From Notolepis coatsorum (taxonomy: Eukaryota; Chordata; Actinopteri; Aulopiformes; Paralepididae): DNA of 64,000 nucleotides. The notes beneath the pieces are model-generated. The model was given only the letters and a program-made list of their open reading frames with translations. It did no database searches and was not told the origin of the DNA. The translations under genes were made by a program, and so were the position numbers. Numbering within the stretch: position 1 is the first letter of the stretch; each line of letters starts with the position of its first letter. This document shows positions 21,185 through 31,167 of this stretch, one piece after another. The stretch is from positions 128,005,318 to 128,069,317 of the forward strand of contig OZ020588.1 in assembly GCA_963971535.1 (NCBI GenBank), read 5' to 3'.

Positions 21185-21970
21185 CTAGGTGTGCAACACC
21201 CCCTCCTCTATCACAAAAGTCTGTTTCCTACTAGCAGTAGCACTGGCCACTGCCGCAAAACAATTTGATAGGGAGGAATCACTGTGCTGAGCAGTGATCA
21301 ATGCTTGACGAGTCAGTGGTAGTGAAACGTCAGCAAACTTGGGAATTACCAGCTTCCCCTGAACGCTACTTACAGCAACCTCTTCCATCTTTCCAATAGA
21401 TGGCCCCCCGTCCTCAGCGATAGCCTCGCCACCGACAGAGTCACTCAACGTCAAAGCTTGAGTTCGCTTCCTGTCCTGTGCCTTGGTGACAACACAAGCA
21501 GAAAAAACATTGGGGTGATTATTAATCAATTCATCACAACACAAGTCAGTCAATGGAGCATTTTCAACCTCCAACACAGGGATCACACTCTCCCCAGCAA
21601 TATCGTTCCCCATGATAAACTCAACGCCCTCCACAGGGAAACATGGGCGAACAGCGACAGGAAAACAACCTGTGATCAGATCTGACTGTACATGCACCTT
21701 ATGCAACGGCACGCGCATACACCCCATTTCAATACCTCTTACCATCGCACTAGACTGACAGTAAGAGTTTTCATCTAGCGGTAAGACATCAGCCAGGATG
21801 AATGACTGAGAACCACCTGTATCACGGAGTATTCTCACCTTCCGTTGGTCACAGATGTCACCCAACAGTGACACACAACCATCAAACAGAAAGGGTTCAA
21901 AACAGCCATCACTTTCTTTTTCCAGAGAGCTATTCTGGTCAGAACATGACACTGTACCAATCAACCCCAC
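21185..21970 (-). pseudogene. Gypsy aspartic protease region and pol linker
   Basis: The frame contains RILRDTGGSQSFIL, an aspartic protease active site (DTG) at about residue 50, and a VEFIMGNDIAG segment typical of the same domain near residue 117. The C-terminal half (ITAQHSDSSLSNCF, then FVIEEGVLHT) matches the segment just before integrase in these elements. The frame is open for 261 codons but lacks a start of its own; it was probably part of one gag-pol frame broken at the zinc knuckle near 22035. Confidence 0.85.
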
Positions 21971-22032
21971 ACCTTTTGGTTTCTGGGCTGACCCTTTTTT
22001 CTCCTGTCGCTTCCTCAGCGTATGACATCCTT

Positions 22033-23100
22033 TTACTGTACCATATGGCCAGTTTTCTTACAATAATTGCACACCACCGGTCTTTTAGACGGCGGTGAGC
22101 GTGGCTGAAATGCTGAGTCACTCATGAATGAGCCACCTCCACCACATACAGTAGGACGTACAGAAACACGTTTGCGTGACCATTCAAACTCATCTGCCGA
22201 AATCGCAGCCTGTCGGAGTGTTGACACCCCCTGCCCATGTAAATAGAGCACAGCTTCGACTGGCAGGGTGGCTTTGAACTGCTCCACAAGTACCAATTCA
22301 CTCAATGATGCAAAGTCTTTTACCTCACACGCAGAACACCACCGATCAAAATTAAGCCTCTCCTCCAGGGAGAAATCAACATGGGTTTGGGAAGGAGATT
22401 TACGGTGGTTTCGAAAATGCTGCCTGTATGCTTCTGGTACCAGTTCGTACACACGCAAGACAGCGCTTTTCACACGCTCATAGTTTAAGCTGTCATCCAA
22501 CGACAACGCGGCATGTGCTTTTTGTGCCTTCCCTGTGAGCCTGCCTTGCAACATAATTGCCCACATGCCCACTGGCCAACACAGAGCCTGCGCGGTGCGT
22601 TCAAACACAGTAAAAAACAACTCCACTTCAGACTCATGAAAAAGGGGAACCAAGGACATATGCTGGCTAATATCAAAGGGTGCCTGGGAGTCGGAAAGTA
22701 CTGGAGAGGAAGTGGCGCTACTCCTAGCGTCACCACACTCCAACTTTAGTTTCCTCATCGCCAATTGAAATTCCCTATCAGCCGCCTTCTCCTCTTTGTC
22801 TCCTTGTCTCGTCTCCCTTCTCTCTTGCCATTCTCTCTCCTCCTTTCTCTCTTCTCTGTCTCTCTCTCTGTTTCTCTCTCTGTCCTGCCTGTCTCTCTCC
22901 TCCTTTCTCTCTTCTCTATCCTCCCTGCGCAAAACCGCCCTCTCCTCTAGACAGGCTAAACGCAGCTCAGCGCTCAGTGCGCTCAAGTCACCAGCAGAAG
23001 TAACACTGGTATGCTCTGAACCTAGTGCAGAGTCAACACCATCAAGATCCGACACACCAATATCCTGATCACAAACCTCCATAGCTCTACTCTCTACCAC
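22033..23100 (-). pseudogene. gag: Gypsy Gag (capsid and start of zinc knuckle)
   Basis: 355 codons. The N-terminal third is an Arg/Glu-rich likely coiled coil (REDREERKEERDRQ and similar, about residues 60-105). A capsid-like region follows: SLVPLFHESEVELFFTVFER (about 150-170), a MWAIMLQGRLTGKAQKAH segment, and VYELVPEAYRQHFRNHRKS (about 218-236). It ends in CNYCKKTGHMV, the first half of a C-X2-C-X4-H zinc knuckle, cut by a stop before the last Cys. The frameshift or stop here separates Gag from the protease frame. Confidence 0.85.
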
Positions 23101-24251
23101 AGAATACAGTTATGAAAGAAAGTACACTCCCGTAGCAACACACAATACTACCCCACCAATCAGACTTCAATAAGCCCTACAAAATAGCCACTCACCTATA
23201 GTACTCAACAATGTCCCTGTGCAACACTTAACAGCCACATTATGCAGTATGACAACCTGACCAATTCGATTTAATGTCCACATCTAACGTTCATAAAAAT
23301 AATAAATGTCGGTTCTAAACACCTAACCAGGATCACACTGGGTAACACTAACTACCCCGTCTAAACTACTTCCCTAGCGAAATGAGGACTACACATATCT
23401 TCAGTCGCTTACCGATTTCATTGCGCACTCCACCGGAATAGACGACGCGTGCCCCCCCCCCCCTAACCAAAGCAGGTGATCCACCCTTTACCTATGTGGA
23501 AAAAAATAGAATGGTTAAGAGCATAACTCACAACAACGGTTTACAACAGTCAAGTGTGCAGCACGAAAATATGGATATATAATAATACAACTTACCAAAT
23601 GAAAAGATGCAAACTACCCGACACGCTCCAATCGACAAGTTCACATGTCACATGCCCATGTCATGTACCAACAAGGAACTATACAATTGTGCAACCAGCA
23701 AGCTCCCATGTCACAAGGACATGAAAGACCGGCAATGAGCCCCCATGTCACAAGTACACAGAAGACTGGCATTGAGCCCCCATGTCACAAGTACACAGAA
23801 GACCGGCATCGAGCCCCCATGTCATGTACTAAGGTCTAATGACCTCATAGAATAGAAACTTGAGGCAAGCTGCACATGAACAAAACAACCCCCTCAGTAG
23901 ATGCTTTTAAAGCAAGGTCCCGGCAGATAGTAAAACACCACAAACGCGCTTTCAAAAGGTAAATTATATTTATTACTGTGGTAGGACTTCAAACCTCCAC
24001 TTAAATGATGATGAGGATTTAATAAAGGGAAGAAAACAACCCACAAACAATTAACAAACAGGGAGAAGGGTAAGGGGAGAACACACAAGATAATTATAAT
24101 TAATGGGTAGCACAAGCCCTAGTGACCTAGTGTCACAGGACACAACCACAAACCCTGCGGTTGGCAGTCTGGGAATCCCCCAGCAAATGTACACCACGTG
24201 CACAACACAATATAATTCCACACAAGTAGTGGCAAAAAGGCAGAAGGCCCA

Positions 24252-24316
<65 letters not shown>

Positions 24317-24338
24317 CACATTCCACACGGGTGGCAAG
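23101..24338 (-). other. Gypsy leader region with minisatellite and (TA)n
   Basis: Non-coding leader between 5' LTR and Gag on the minus strand. A 36-base unit containing GAGCCCCCATGTCACAAG is repeated about 3.5 times at 23704-23822, and a (TA)n run of about 56 bases lies at 24258-24313. No primer binding site of the usual TGG type is evident next to the LTR. Confidence 0.6.
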
Positions 24339-24863
24339 TGGCACTGAGGCCACAATATACATATATATATATATATACTTACCTGGTAGCTGCACCAACA
24401 CGAATACAAGGCCTACCAGGTAAATGGTGTGAACAACATGAACACACTTAACAAATCAATCCCACACAACAGTGGACAGTTTTATAATAACGGTTCCACA
24501 CAAACAACAGTGGACAATGTTAAAATAACCATTCCACACAAACAGTGGTAAACAATGGCAACCTCCAACAGCCTGGTCACTGGTAACTGACACAGAGAGG
24601 CGCCCGGACGAGTGTGCTGTCTGGTATATCTGTCCACCCGTCCCTCTTGAGGTGATTGTCATCAGCTGTTACCCATTAGGCAATCAGCACTCTTCAGTTT
24701 AGGGACGGGCGGCACCTGATAGAGAAAAAGAGACAGCATTAGCCATCATTCAAACACACATACATCACATCCAAAACATAACATATTTACATATACTAAC
24801 CTGATGTTCAGATGGTGTCATAAATACAGTAATAATGGTAATGACCAACCCACGTACGTCACA
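24339..24863 (-). repeat. 5' LTR of the Gypsy element
   Basis: Direct repeat of 18495-19017 with the same TG...CA ends. After it the L2 coding sequence resumes at CCAAGTTCAGC. Confidence 0.9.
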
Positions 24864-25621
24864 CCAAGTTCAGCTCCAACTCCATAGTGAAGTTTGCAGA
24901 CGACACAGTGGTGGTGGGGCTGATCTCGGACAACGACGAGAAGGCCTACCGGGAGGAGGTTGAGGTACTGGAACGCTGGTGCCAGGACAACAGCCTGCTC
25001 CTGAACATTGGTAAAACCAAGGAGCTGGTCGTGGATTATAGGAGAGGACAGCAGGAGACACACACACCACTGATGATAAACGGGGCTACTGTGGACAGGG
25101 TGAGCAGCTTTAAGTACCTGGGGGTCCACATCTCAGAGGATCTGACATGGTCAACACACATAGACACAGTCGTAAAAAAGGCGAAGCAGCGCCTCTACCA
25201 CCTGAGACAGTTAAGGAAGTTCAGAGCATCGGGGAAGATACTCCAGTCCTTCTACTCCGGAGCTGTAGAGAGCATCTTGACTGGAAACATCACTGCCTGG
25301 TATGGAAACAGCACGGCACAGGACAAGAAGGCCCTACAGAGAGTGGTGCGCTCAGCCGAGCGTACCACGGGTATTGCACTACCTCCCCTACAGGTTCTAT
25401 ACAACAAGAGGTGCAAATCCAGAGCCTGCAGAATAATGAAAGACCCCCACCACCCCAATAATAGCCTGTTCCAGCTGCTGAGGTCAGGCAGACGCCTGCG
25501 AACCCCAGCTACTAGGACAGAGAGGCTTAGGCTCAGCTTCTTCCCCCAGGCCATCAGAGCCTTGAACAATGAACACCGAGTGCCACAGAACACTGATCTA
25601 TCCACACACAAGCACACATGA
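24864..25621 (+). pseudogene. L2 reverse transcriptase, C-terminal part
   Basis: The open frame begins with KFADDTVVVGLIS, the RT catalytic FADD motif (near nt 24893), then SSFKYLGVHISEDLTW, LRQLRKFRASGKIL and a FFPQAIRALN end, as in L2 LINEs. It is unbroken to the stop at 25619. The matching upstream half ends at 18494; motifs B and C of one polymerase are therefore separated by 6.4 kb of Gypsy sequence. Confidence 0.9.
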
Positions 25622-26009
25622 GCACACACTCGACACGCACGCTGTGCACGCTCACACACTAGCAGCCACTTTAACACTTTAACATGAGCAGACACACACT
25701 CATGCCGCACACGCCCACACTTATGGCCAAAAAGGAAAGGTCACTTTAAATTAGTATAACAACAGTAACAGTGTATTGCACTACCAAAGCTACCTAGCAT
25801 GTCCTATATGCCCTGTAAATAACTATGTACAGATACCGAGATGTCCCACCATGTTACCTGTTACCTGTTACCTGTTTATTGCACAATGTTGGTTTTTATT
25901 GGATTCTATTACATGTTGTACCACTGTATTGCACATTGTTGCGGGCAAGACCACCCGCATTTCATTGTATACTTGTATGCCGTGACAAATAAAACTCTTG
26001 ACTTGACTT

Positions 26010-26441
26010 GACTCTTCCATGTGAGCTTACGATGCTCCAGGTTTTCCCAGCTAGTCCACTGGCCCTGTTTGGACTGTGAGACTGACTTTGCACATCTGAC
26101 TGCCTCCTCTTGTTGCCGAACCTGAGCATTCTTGCACCTCTTGTTGCCTTGTGCCATGTGGGTCGAATTGTCCCAAGTCGTACAACCTCAGATGGGATCC
26201 ATTTCCTCCCAGTTGTCAGTCTGGGAGCAGCCGCTCGGATCACTTAATCTTGAGACTCGGTCAGGGTCATGTTCAGCCTCACTTTGGTGCATTTAAACTC
26301 CTCTATGAGGCTAAAGACAGGAAATTGCAGGGCCCCGTGTCCATACACGCAAATGTTGCTGAGGCAATGCGGGAGGCCAAGCCACTTCTTGGAGCCTATT
26401 TTAATCTGCCTAAAATACATACAAGTCAAGTGAAGAGTCAA
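26010..26441 (-). pseudogene. RLE-type LINE, continuation upstream of the L2 insertion
   Basis: Minus strand, in several frames: SKKWLGLPHCLSNICVYG, a KCTKVRLNMTLTESQD segment, RAAAPRLTTGRKWIPSE, then SVSQSKQGQWTSWENLEHRK and LTWK at the insertion point. These precede the zinc-motif region now at 16194. The RT catalytic part is missing, so the LINE is 5'-truncated near 26410. Confidence 0.65.
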
Positions 26442-26487
26442 GAGTTGTATTTGTCACCGCATACAAGCATACAGTGAAATGCCGGTG
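26414..26487 (-). mobile_element. L2 3' tail, minus strand
   Basis: Reverse complement of the L2 terminus: AAGTCAAG, then AGAGTTGTATTTGTCACCGC and GCATACAAGCATACAGTG, and GGTGGTCATGC. About 70 bases, a very short truncated copy next to the RLE LINE fragment. Confidence 0.75.
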
Positions 26488-27375
26488 GTCATGCCTAAGT
26501 AAATGGAATATTGCTCCACTTCTACAAGGTTCATTTGCATATTCTTGGTATCTAGGGACATCTATGGACCTCTGTGAATGTATTCCCAGTGTCAGAAATA
26601 TTGTGTCTATTACTAAGCTTGCTTAAATTGTGATGAAACAAAAGAGAATATGAATTATGATTTTTCTTTGCATCTTTGACAGTGAATAACACCATGCTAA
26701 TAATGGCCAAATATACATATATTATCTTTCAAATGCCCGAGTTCAATTTGGATTTAGTATCACCAGGCGTGCATAAGAACAGATAATGAAATCGACTGTA
26801 ATCTACTGTACTTTTTTATTTTCATCACAATACAACCGTTTTGAAACTAATTTCAGATCTAATTGTTGCTGCATGCTAACAATAGGGAAGAGAAACTAAC
26901 TGTGTTTCAATATTTGTCAAAAACATTACATTTTGTGGTAGAATTATCCCGAATAATAAGAGTTATTGAAATAATTCATACAGAACTATGAACCTTGAAC
27001 CCCATAGAATCTTACAGGAAGTGTAGTTTAAAAAAATTCCAACGCAGATCCAGACATCTGGATGTCCGCTACAAAATGGCCACAAAAAAACTACAATTCC
27101 CATGATTCAATGTTTTACAAAATGGTCGCCTCTCACGGTATATACAGACATTTCGAAGAGGAAAATCTATCTATAAAACACTTTAACCTATTCCTAAACT
27201 AACGTATTGATGATAATATACATTCTAAATGCTGTTGTGACATGGTTATGATGTTTATATTTGAATACGTTTGAAATAAAAATCGCTACTTTTATAGAAC
27301 AGTCTGGAAATGATTGATTTATGACCAGATGTCATTTGCGGTCCGCCGACGGACCACACGGGCGGAAGAGGTTAA
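26488..27375. other. Mostly unassigned; right edge resembles a TTAA-target element
   Basis: No coding evidence. It ends in GGCGGAAGAGGTTAA at 27361-27375, like the terminus of piggyBac-type or other TTAA-targeting elements in fish (complement TTAACCTCTTCCGCC). No matching left terminus was found, so the element would be truncated. Confidence 0.3.
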
Positions 27376-27430
27376 GGAAAAACAGCTATTAGGTAAACAA
27401 AGAGATCGTTAGCTGCAGAAAAAACTGTGA

Positions 27431-27639
27431 TTGTTGGAAACTGAACGTGGGCTGAAAGAGCTCGGATTTAAACAGGCTGCCTTGCAGGCAGGTTATGTGC
27501 ATTCAGAGACATGTTCAATGTTTGATGTCGGCGAAAATAGTTGGCTGGTCCCTCGTTTTTTGGAGAAGTATGTGATTAATTACTTTCCAAATTTTGAACG
27601 ACTGGCAACCAGCTTGAAGTGGCCTAATACGTACTGGAC
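27431..27639 (+). pseudogene. gag: Gypsy Gag, N-terminal part
   Basis: The frame includes KELGFKQAAL, then MFDVGENSWLVPRFLEKYV and an ERLATSLKWPNTYW segment, corresponding to the Gag motif F-D-V-x(4)-LVPPF...VE-x(2)-FE before the capsid Leu-Leu-Gln-Cys motif. The reading passes directly into the palindrome at 27640 and resumes at 28533 with RLLQCALVCKARE. Confidence 0.8.
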
Positions 27640-28532
27640 GCGTGAATGCCTTCTACAACGCTGTTCCAGTTCCGCGTTGCCGTTTTGCGCTCTGATTGGC
27701 CGAGCGCGCGCATGCGCATGAGCCGCGACGCGACGCGGCCCTCAGCCAGGCAGCAATACTACGCTCCAGTTAACCTAATTTATACAAATGGAGTATTGGT
27801 TTCGCCGTAACGATTCATTAAAAAAATATACCGTTAACTGGAATATGTTGTTCCTTTACACATATGTTGGATTATGTAATTGGTTTGTCATGACAAACCA
27901 ATAAAAAATCGTGCGACTCGGGCTGGTCCACGACCCTCCGTGCTCCGATCGCCAGCGGGGAGAATATGCTGCCGCGAGCGGCATCGCTGAGCTCTGGTGT
28001 CCGCTGGACGAAGCCAGAGATGGGCGTATTATGGGGCTTATGCCGAGAAGCAGTAACACAACATGCATCTGTCAGTCGTACTTAACTATGTGTTCACTGT
28101 TGTACGACTGACAGATGCATGTTGTGTTACTGCTTCTCGGCATAAGCCCCATAATATGCCCGTCTCTGGCTTCGTCCAGCGGACACCAGAGCTCAGCGAT
28201 GCCGCTCGCGGCAGCATATTCTCCCCGCTGGCGATCGGAGCACGGAGGGTCGTGGACCAGCCCGAGTCGCGCGATTCTTTATTGGCTTGTCATGACAAAC
28301 CAGTTACATAATCCAACATATGTGTAAAGGAACAACATATTCCAGTTAACGGTATATTTTTTTAATGATTCGTTATGGCGAAATCAATACTCCATTTGTA
28401 TAAATTAGGTTAACTGGAGCGTAGTATTGCTGCCTGGCTGAGGGCCGCGTCGCGGCTCATGCGCGCGCTCCGCCAATCAGAGCGCAAAACGGCAACGCGG
28501 AACTGGAACAGCGTTGTAGAAGGCATTCACGC
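27640..28532. mobile_element. 0.9-kb palindromic foldback element in Gypsy gag
   Basis: Two arms of about 435 bases (27640-28078 and 28098-28532) are near-perfect reverse complements around a loop of roughly 20 bases centred near 28088. Ends are CGTGAATGCC and GGCATTCACG. CTGGACG before it and CTGGATG after it may be a 7-base target duplication with one mismatch. Removing the insert restores the Gag frame (YW to MRLLQC). It has no ORF that makes sense; frames inside are mirror images of each other. Confidence 0.85.
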
Positions 28533-28894
28533 TGGATGCGGCTGCTGCAGTGTGCCCTGGTTTGTAAAGCGCGGGAGACATATTTTTCTCTGTCCCTTGA
28601 ACAATGTGATGACTATGAGGTTGTTAAGGCTGCCATATTGAGGGCTTATGAATTTGTCCCAACAGCCTATCGTCAGCATTTTAGAAACTATCGCAAGTCT
28701 GAGAGACAAGCGTATGTTGAGTTTGGTAAGGAGAACAATCACCATCCTGTGAAGTGTTTCGGTGTTCTAGGAGATGAGGCTCAAATTGCAATAAAAGATG
28801 GAGCTGATTTCAAAGACCAATCTCCTACAGTTGTGCATACTGGCAGTCACATGAGTGATAATGCATTGCCCATGCTATGGTGGTCATGGTTCTA
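28533..28894 (+). pseudogene. gag: Gypsy Gag, C-terminal part
   Basis: Starts with RLLQCALVCKARETYFSLSL, followed by a VVKAAILRAYEFVPTAYRQHF segment, the classic capsid end of this Gag family and clearly homologous to the Gag at 22033-23100. After VEFGKEN the match stops. No zinc knuckle is visible, so the nucleocapsid part has been deleted. Stop at 28894. Confidence 0.85.
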
Positions 28895-29065
28895 GAAAAG
28901 ACAAACTCAGTGCAGTGTGTACTGGTAATGTATCATTGGCTGAAAATGGCTCTCAGGTGGTTAACGAAAAGGAATCCTGCACACTTCACTGTCAGAGGTG
29001 CAGTGTGCAAATGACACAGATGATCAAACCATGCCAGCGCGTTACCCACTGAGCATGGTGGTGAT
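28895..29065 (+). other. Degraded gag-pol junction
   Basis: Sequence between the Gag stop and the next open pol frame. No intact protease motif. Confidence 0.4.
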
Positions 29066-29588
29066 GTGAATATTAATGAGTGTAACCCAGAAGATGTTAC
29101 TTTTCCTGTGCCTGCTTTCCCGTTGTCTGTTCCTCATAGTGAGCTGGTGAAGGAACAGAAGAATGACTCCACATTGCAGGTGTTGGACCAGGTTCTCCCC
29201 ACTGATGAGATAGCAAGTGCAGCTCAGGGGCATTTCATACAGGAGGTGTTGGACCAGGTTATCCCCGCTGATGAGATAGAGTGTCATGCAGCTCAGGGGT
29301 ATTTCATACAGGAGGTGTTGGACCAGGTTCTCCTCGCTGATGAGATGGAGAGTCATGCAGCTCAGGGGTATTTCATACAGGAGGTGTTGGACCAGGTTCT
29401 CCCCGCTGATGAGATGGAGAGTGCAGCTCAGGGGTATTTCATACAGGAGGTGTTTGACCAGGTTCACCCCGCTGATGAGATAGAGAGTGCAGCTCAGGGG
29501 TATTTCATACAGGAGGTGTTTGACCAGGTTCACCCCACTGATGAGATAGAGAGTGCAGCTCAGGTGTATTTCATACAGGAGGTGTTGT
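29066..29588 (+). pseudogene. Gypsy pol segment with in-frame tandem repeats
   Basis: 174 codons. SVPHSELVKEQKNDSTLQVL matches the pol segment between protease and integrase in these elements. Then a unit of 22-23 codons (VLDQVLPADEMESAAQGYFI-type, followed by QE) is repeated six times, units starting at 29179, 29245, 29314, 29383, 29449 and 29515, with 66, 69, 69, 66, 66 and 66 bases. A seventh unit begins at 29581 and is interrupted by a solo LTR, continuing at 30540. In ordinary members I would expect this segment once. The repeats keep the frame. Confidence 0.8.
29179..29585 (+). repeat. 66/69-base coding minisatellite (six units plus part)
   Basis: Units begin GGTGTTGGACCAGGTT or GGTGTTTGACCAGGTT and end CATACAGGA. 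Adjacent units differ by only a few bases, so the expansion is younger than the family, but older than the solo LTR that interrupts unit seven. Confidence 0.9.
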
Positions 29589-30539
29589 GAGGAATCCTGC
29601 ACGCAGCCTGACGAGGGGGCGTGCCATTTTTTCACCTTCACGCACCTGTTGGGAGTTTGCGATCAGCTCGGGAGAGTACTTGTATTGCAGACTCCCCTCC
29701 ACTCCTTGTCGGGTCGTTCTTGTTGCTACCATCACCTGCCGCGTCTCCGGCGTGAGACGACGTGCCAGCCATCACCACCTGTCGCCGTTTGCCTGGAGTG
29801 GGACACAGTCTTCGCTCTCTAATACTCTACGGGAGGATTCCAGTGTTCCCACTCCAGACGTCAAGCCGGCTACTTCCCAGCTCCCTCTTAGTCTTCGTGA
29901 TCCCCGTTCCTGGGGTGAGGCTCGCCATCGCTCCCTATTACTCCAAGGGAGGATGGCCGTGTTCTCACCCCGTTCCCCTCGGACCCCTGTGTTCTACTGC
30001 CGCGTCTCCGGCGTGAGACAACGTGCCCCCGTCACCACCTGTCGCCGTTTTCCTGGAGTGGGACACCGCCTTCGCTCTCTAATACTCTACGGGAGGATTC
30101 CAGTGTTCCCACTCCAGACGTCAAGCCGGCTACTTCCCAACTCCCTCTTCGTGGTCCTGGTTCCTGGGGTGAGGCTCGCCATCGCTCCCTATTACTCCAT
30201 GGGAGGATGGCGTGTTCTCATCCCGTTCCCCTCGGACCCCCTGTGTGCTGCATTGCCCGTGGGCAGCGTCTGGTCTGGAGGAGGAAGATTCCTTGGCAGA
30301 GCTGAGCCTCAGAGCCCTACTCGGTTGTAGGGACGAAGAAGATCCCGTTACTTTTTCCCAGCCTGTTCGCCCGGTAAAGGCACAGTGCCGCCTTTCTGTT
30401 TGTTCATGGACGTTTGATGTTTTTACCCCCTTAAAGGCTGAGTGCCGCTTTTTTGTATTAAATAAATAATGCCCTGTTTTTGGCTAACTCTCATACCTGT
30501 CTTGTGTTGTGCTATTGGGGTCGGTTTCAAACCATAACA
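29586..30539 (+). mobile_element. Solo LTR, 954 bases, with internal duplication
   Basis: It begins TGTGAGGAATCC and ends CCATAACA, with AATAAATAA about 80 bases before the end, as expected for an LTR polyadenylation region. Flanks are GGTGT (29581-29585) and GGTCT (30540-30544), a 5-base duplication with one mismatch. There is no internal region, so it is a solo LTR formed by recombination. A segment of roughly 250-270 bases beginning CCGCGTCTCCGGCGTGAGAC occurs twice in tandem (from about 29737 and from about 30000). A 247-codon open frame across it is not considered coding. Confidence 0.8.
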
Positions 30540-31167
30540 GGTCTTTGACCAGGTTCACCCCGCTGATGAGACTGTTCACATTGAGACTGCTAGGGACGAG
30601 ACTCCCCAGGACGGGGGCGTTCCAGAGGCAGAAGAGATTAGAGCAGGTAAAAAACGGAAGTAAGAAAGAGAGAGAGAAACCAGGAAAAGGAAAGAGACAA
30701 AAAGAGAAAAGAAAGCAGAAGAGAATCAAGCATGTTGGAAGGGGCTGTACACCTCATGCTAGAAAGGGAAGGACAAAGAAGTGGAAAAAATTGAGTGAGA
30801 ATGGAGTGAACATGGAGAGAGAAAAGAGAAAAAATTATTTAAATCCTTATTCTCACCCATATTATGTATGAATATGTCTGTCTGTCTGCCCATTCTGGTT
30901 ACTAACCCTTCTTCTCTTAAAAGGCTTCTCTGGCGCACCGGAGTTGCTGAGGCTGCAGCTCCCTTTCTCTTAATAAAGGGCTTCTCTGGCGCACCGGAGT
31001 TGCTGGGGCTGAGTGGCTGGATGGGGAGTTGGCGGGCATGTCTATGCGACCATATTGTTCAGCTGTCATTTGTCGGGAAATGTAAATGTATTATTATATT
31101 GGTTGTGGATTATACAATGTTGGGGTTGAGAACAGTGACCCTAGGTTCCCTGTCTTATGGGAGGGGG
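30540..31167 (+). pseudogene. Gypsy 3' internal region, lysine-rich tail and polypurine tract
   Basis: The first bases complete repeat unit seven. Then follow a Lys/Arg/Glu-rich stretch with stops, a duplicated GGCTTCTCTGGCGCACCGGA (near 30930 and 30977), and finally the polypurine tract ATGGGAGGGGG at 31158-31167 just before the LTR. RT and RNase H, expected before the LTR, are deleted. Confidence 0.65.

Larger units (their letters stand above)
18495..24863 (-). mobile_element. Gypsy LTR element, integrase-before-RT (Gmr1-like) order
   Basis: A 6.4-kb minus-strand element bounded by 523- and 525-base direct repeats (18495-19017 and 24339-24863) that are nearly identical and have TG...CA ends. 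Read on the minus strand the order is LTR, leader, Gag, protease, integrase fragment, reverse transcriptase, LTR. That is the order of the Gmr1 group of Ty3/Gypsy elements. A polypurine tract precedes the 3' LTR (19018-19026). Flanks read ACAAG on the left and CCAAG on the right, a possible 4-5-base duplication, but CAAG also precedes the inner LTR copy, so the left boundary may be shifted by a few bases. All ORFs are damaged. Confidence 0.85.
16208..26009 (+). mobile_element. L2-type LINE, split by a Gypsy element
   Basis: Endonuclease and reverse transcriptase of an L2/CR1-superfamily LINE in plus orientation. The 5' part is 16208-18494 and the 3' part 24864-26009, separated by a Gypsy element. 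The 3' UTR ends in GACAAATAAAACTC and a short (TTGAC)n run, the usual L2 tail. It begins near the start of the endonuclease ORF, so the copy is close to full length. It is inactive: there is a frameshift near 17800 in G-rich sequence, and in-frame stops near 17974 and 18167. Confidence 0.85.

Noticed and set aside
24051-24423. Frames of about 100 codons with Tyr-Ile repeats
   Set aside because: Products of the TA microsatellite in the Gypsy leader.
29587-30330. 247-codon open frame
   Set aside because: Lies entirely inside the solo LTR and is repeated through its internal duplication; GC-rich LTR sequence often lacks stops by chance.
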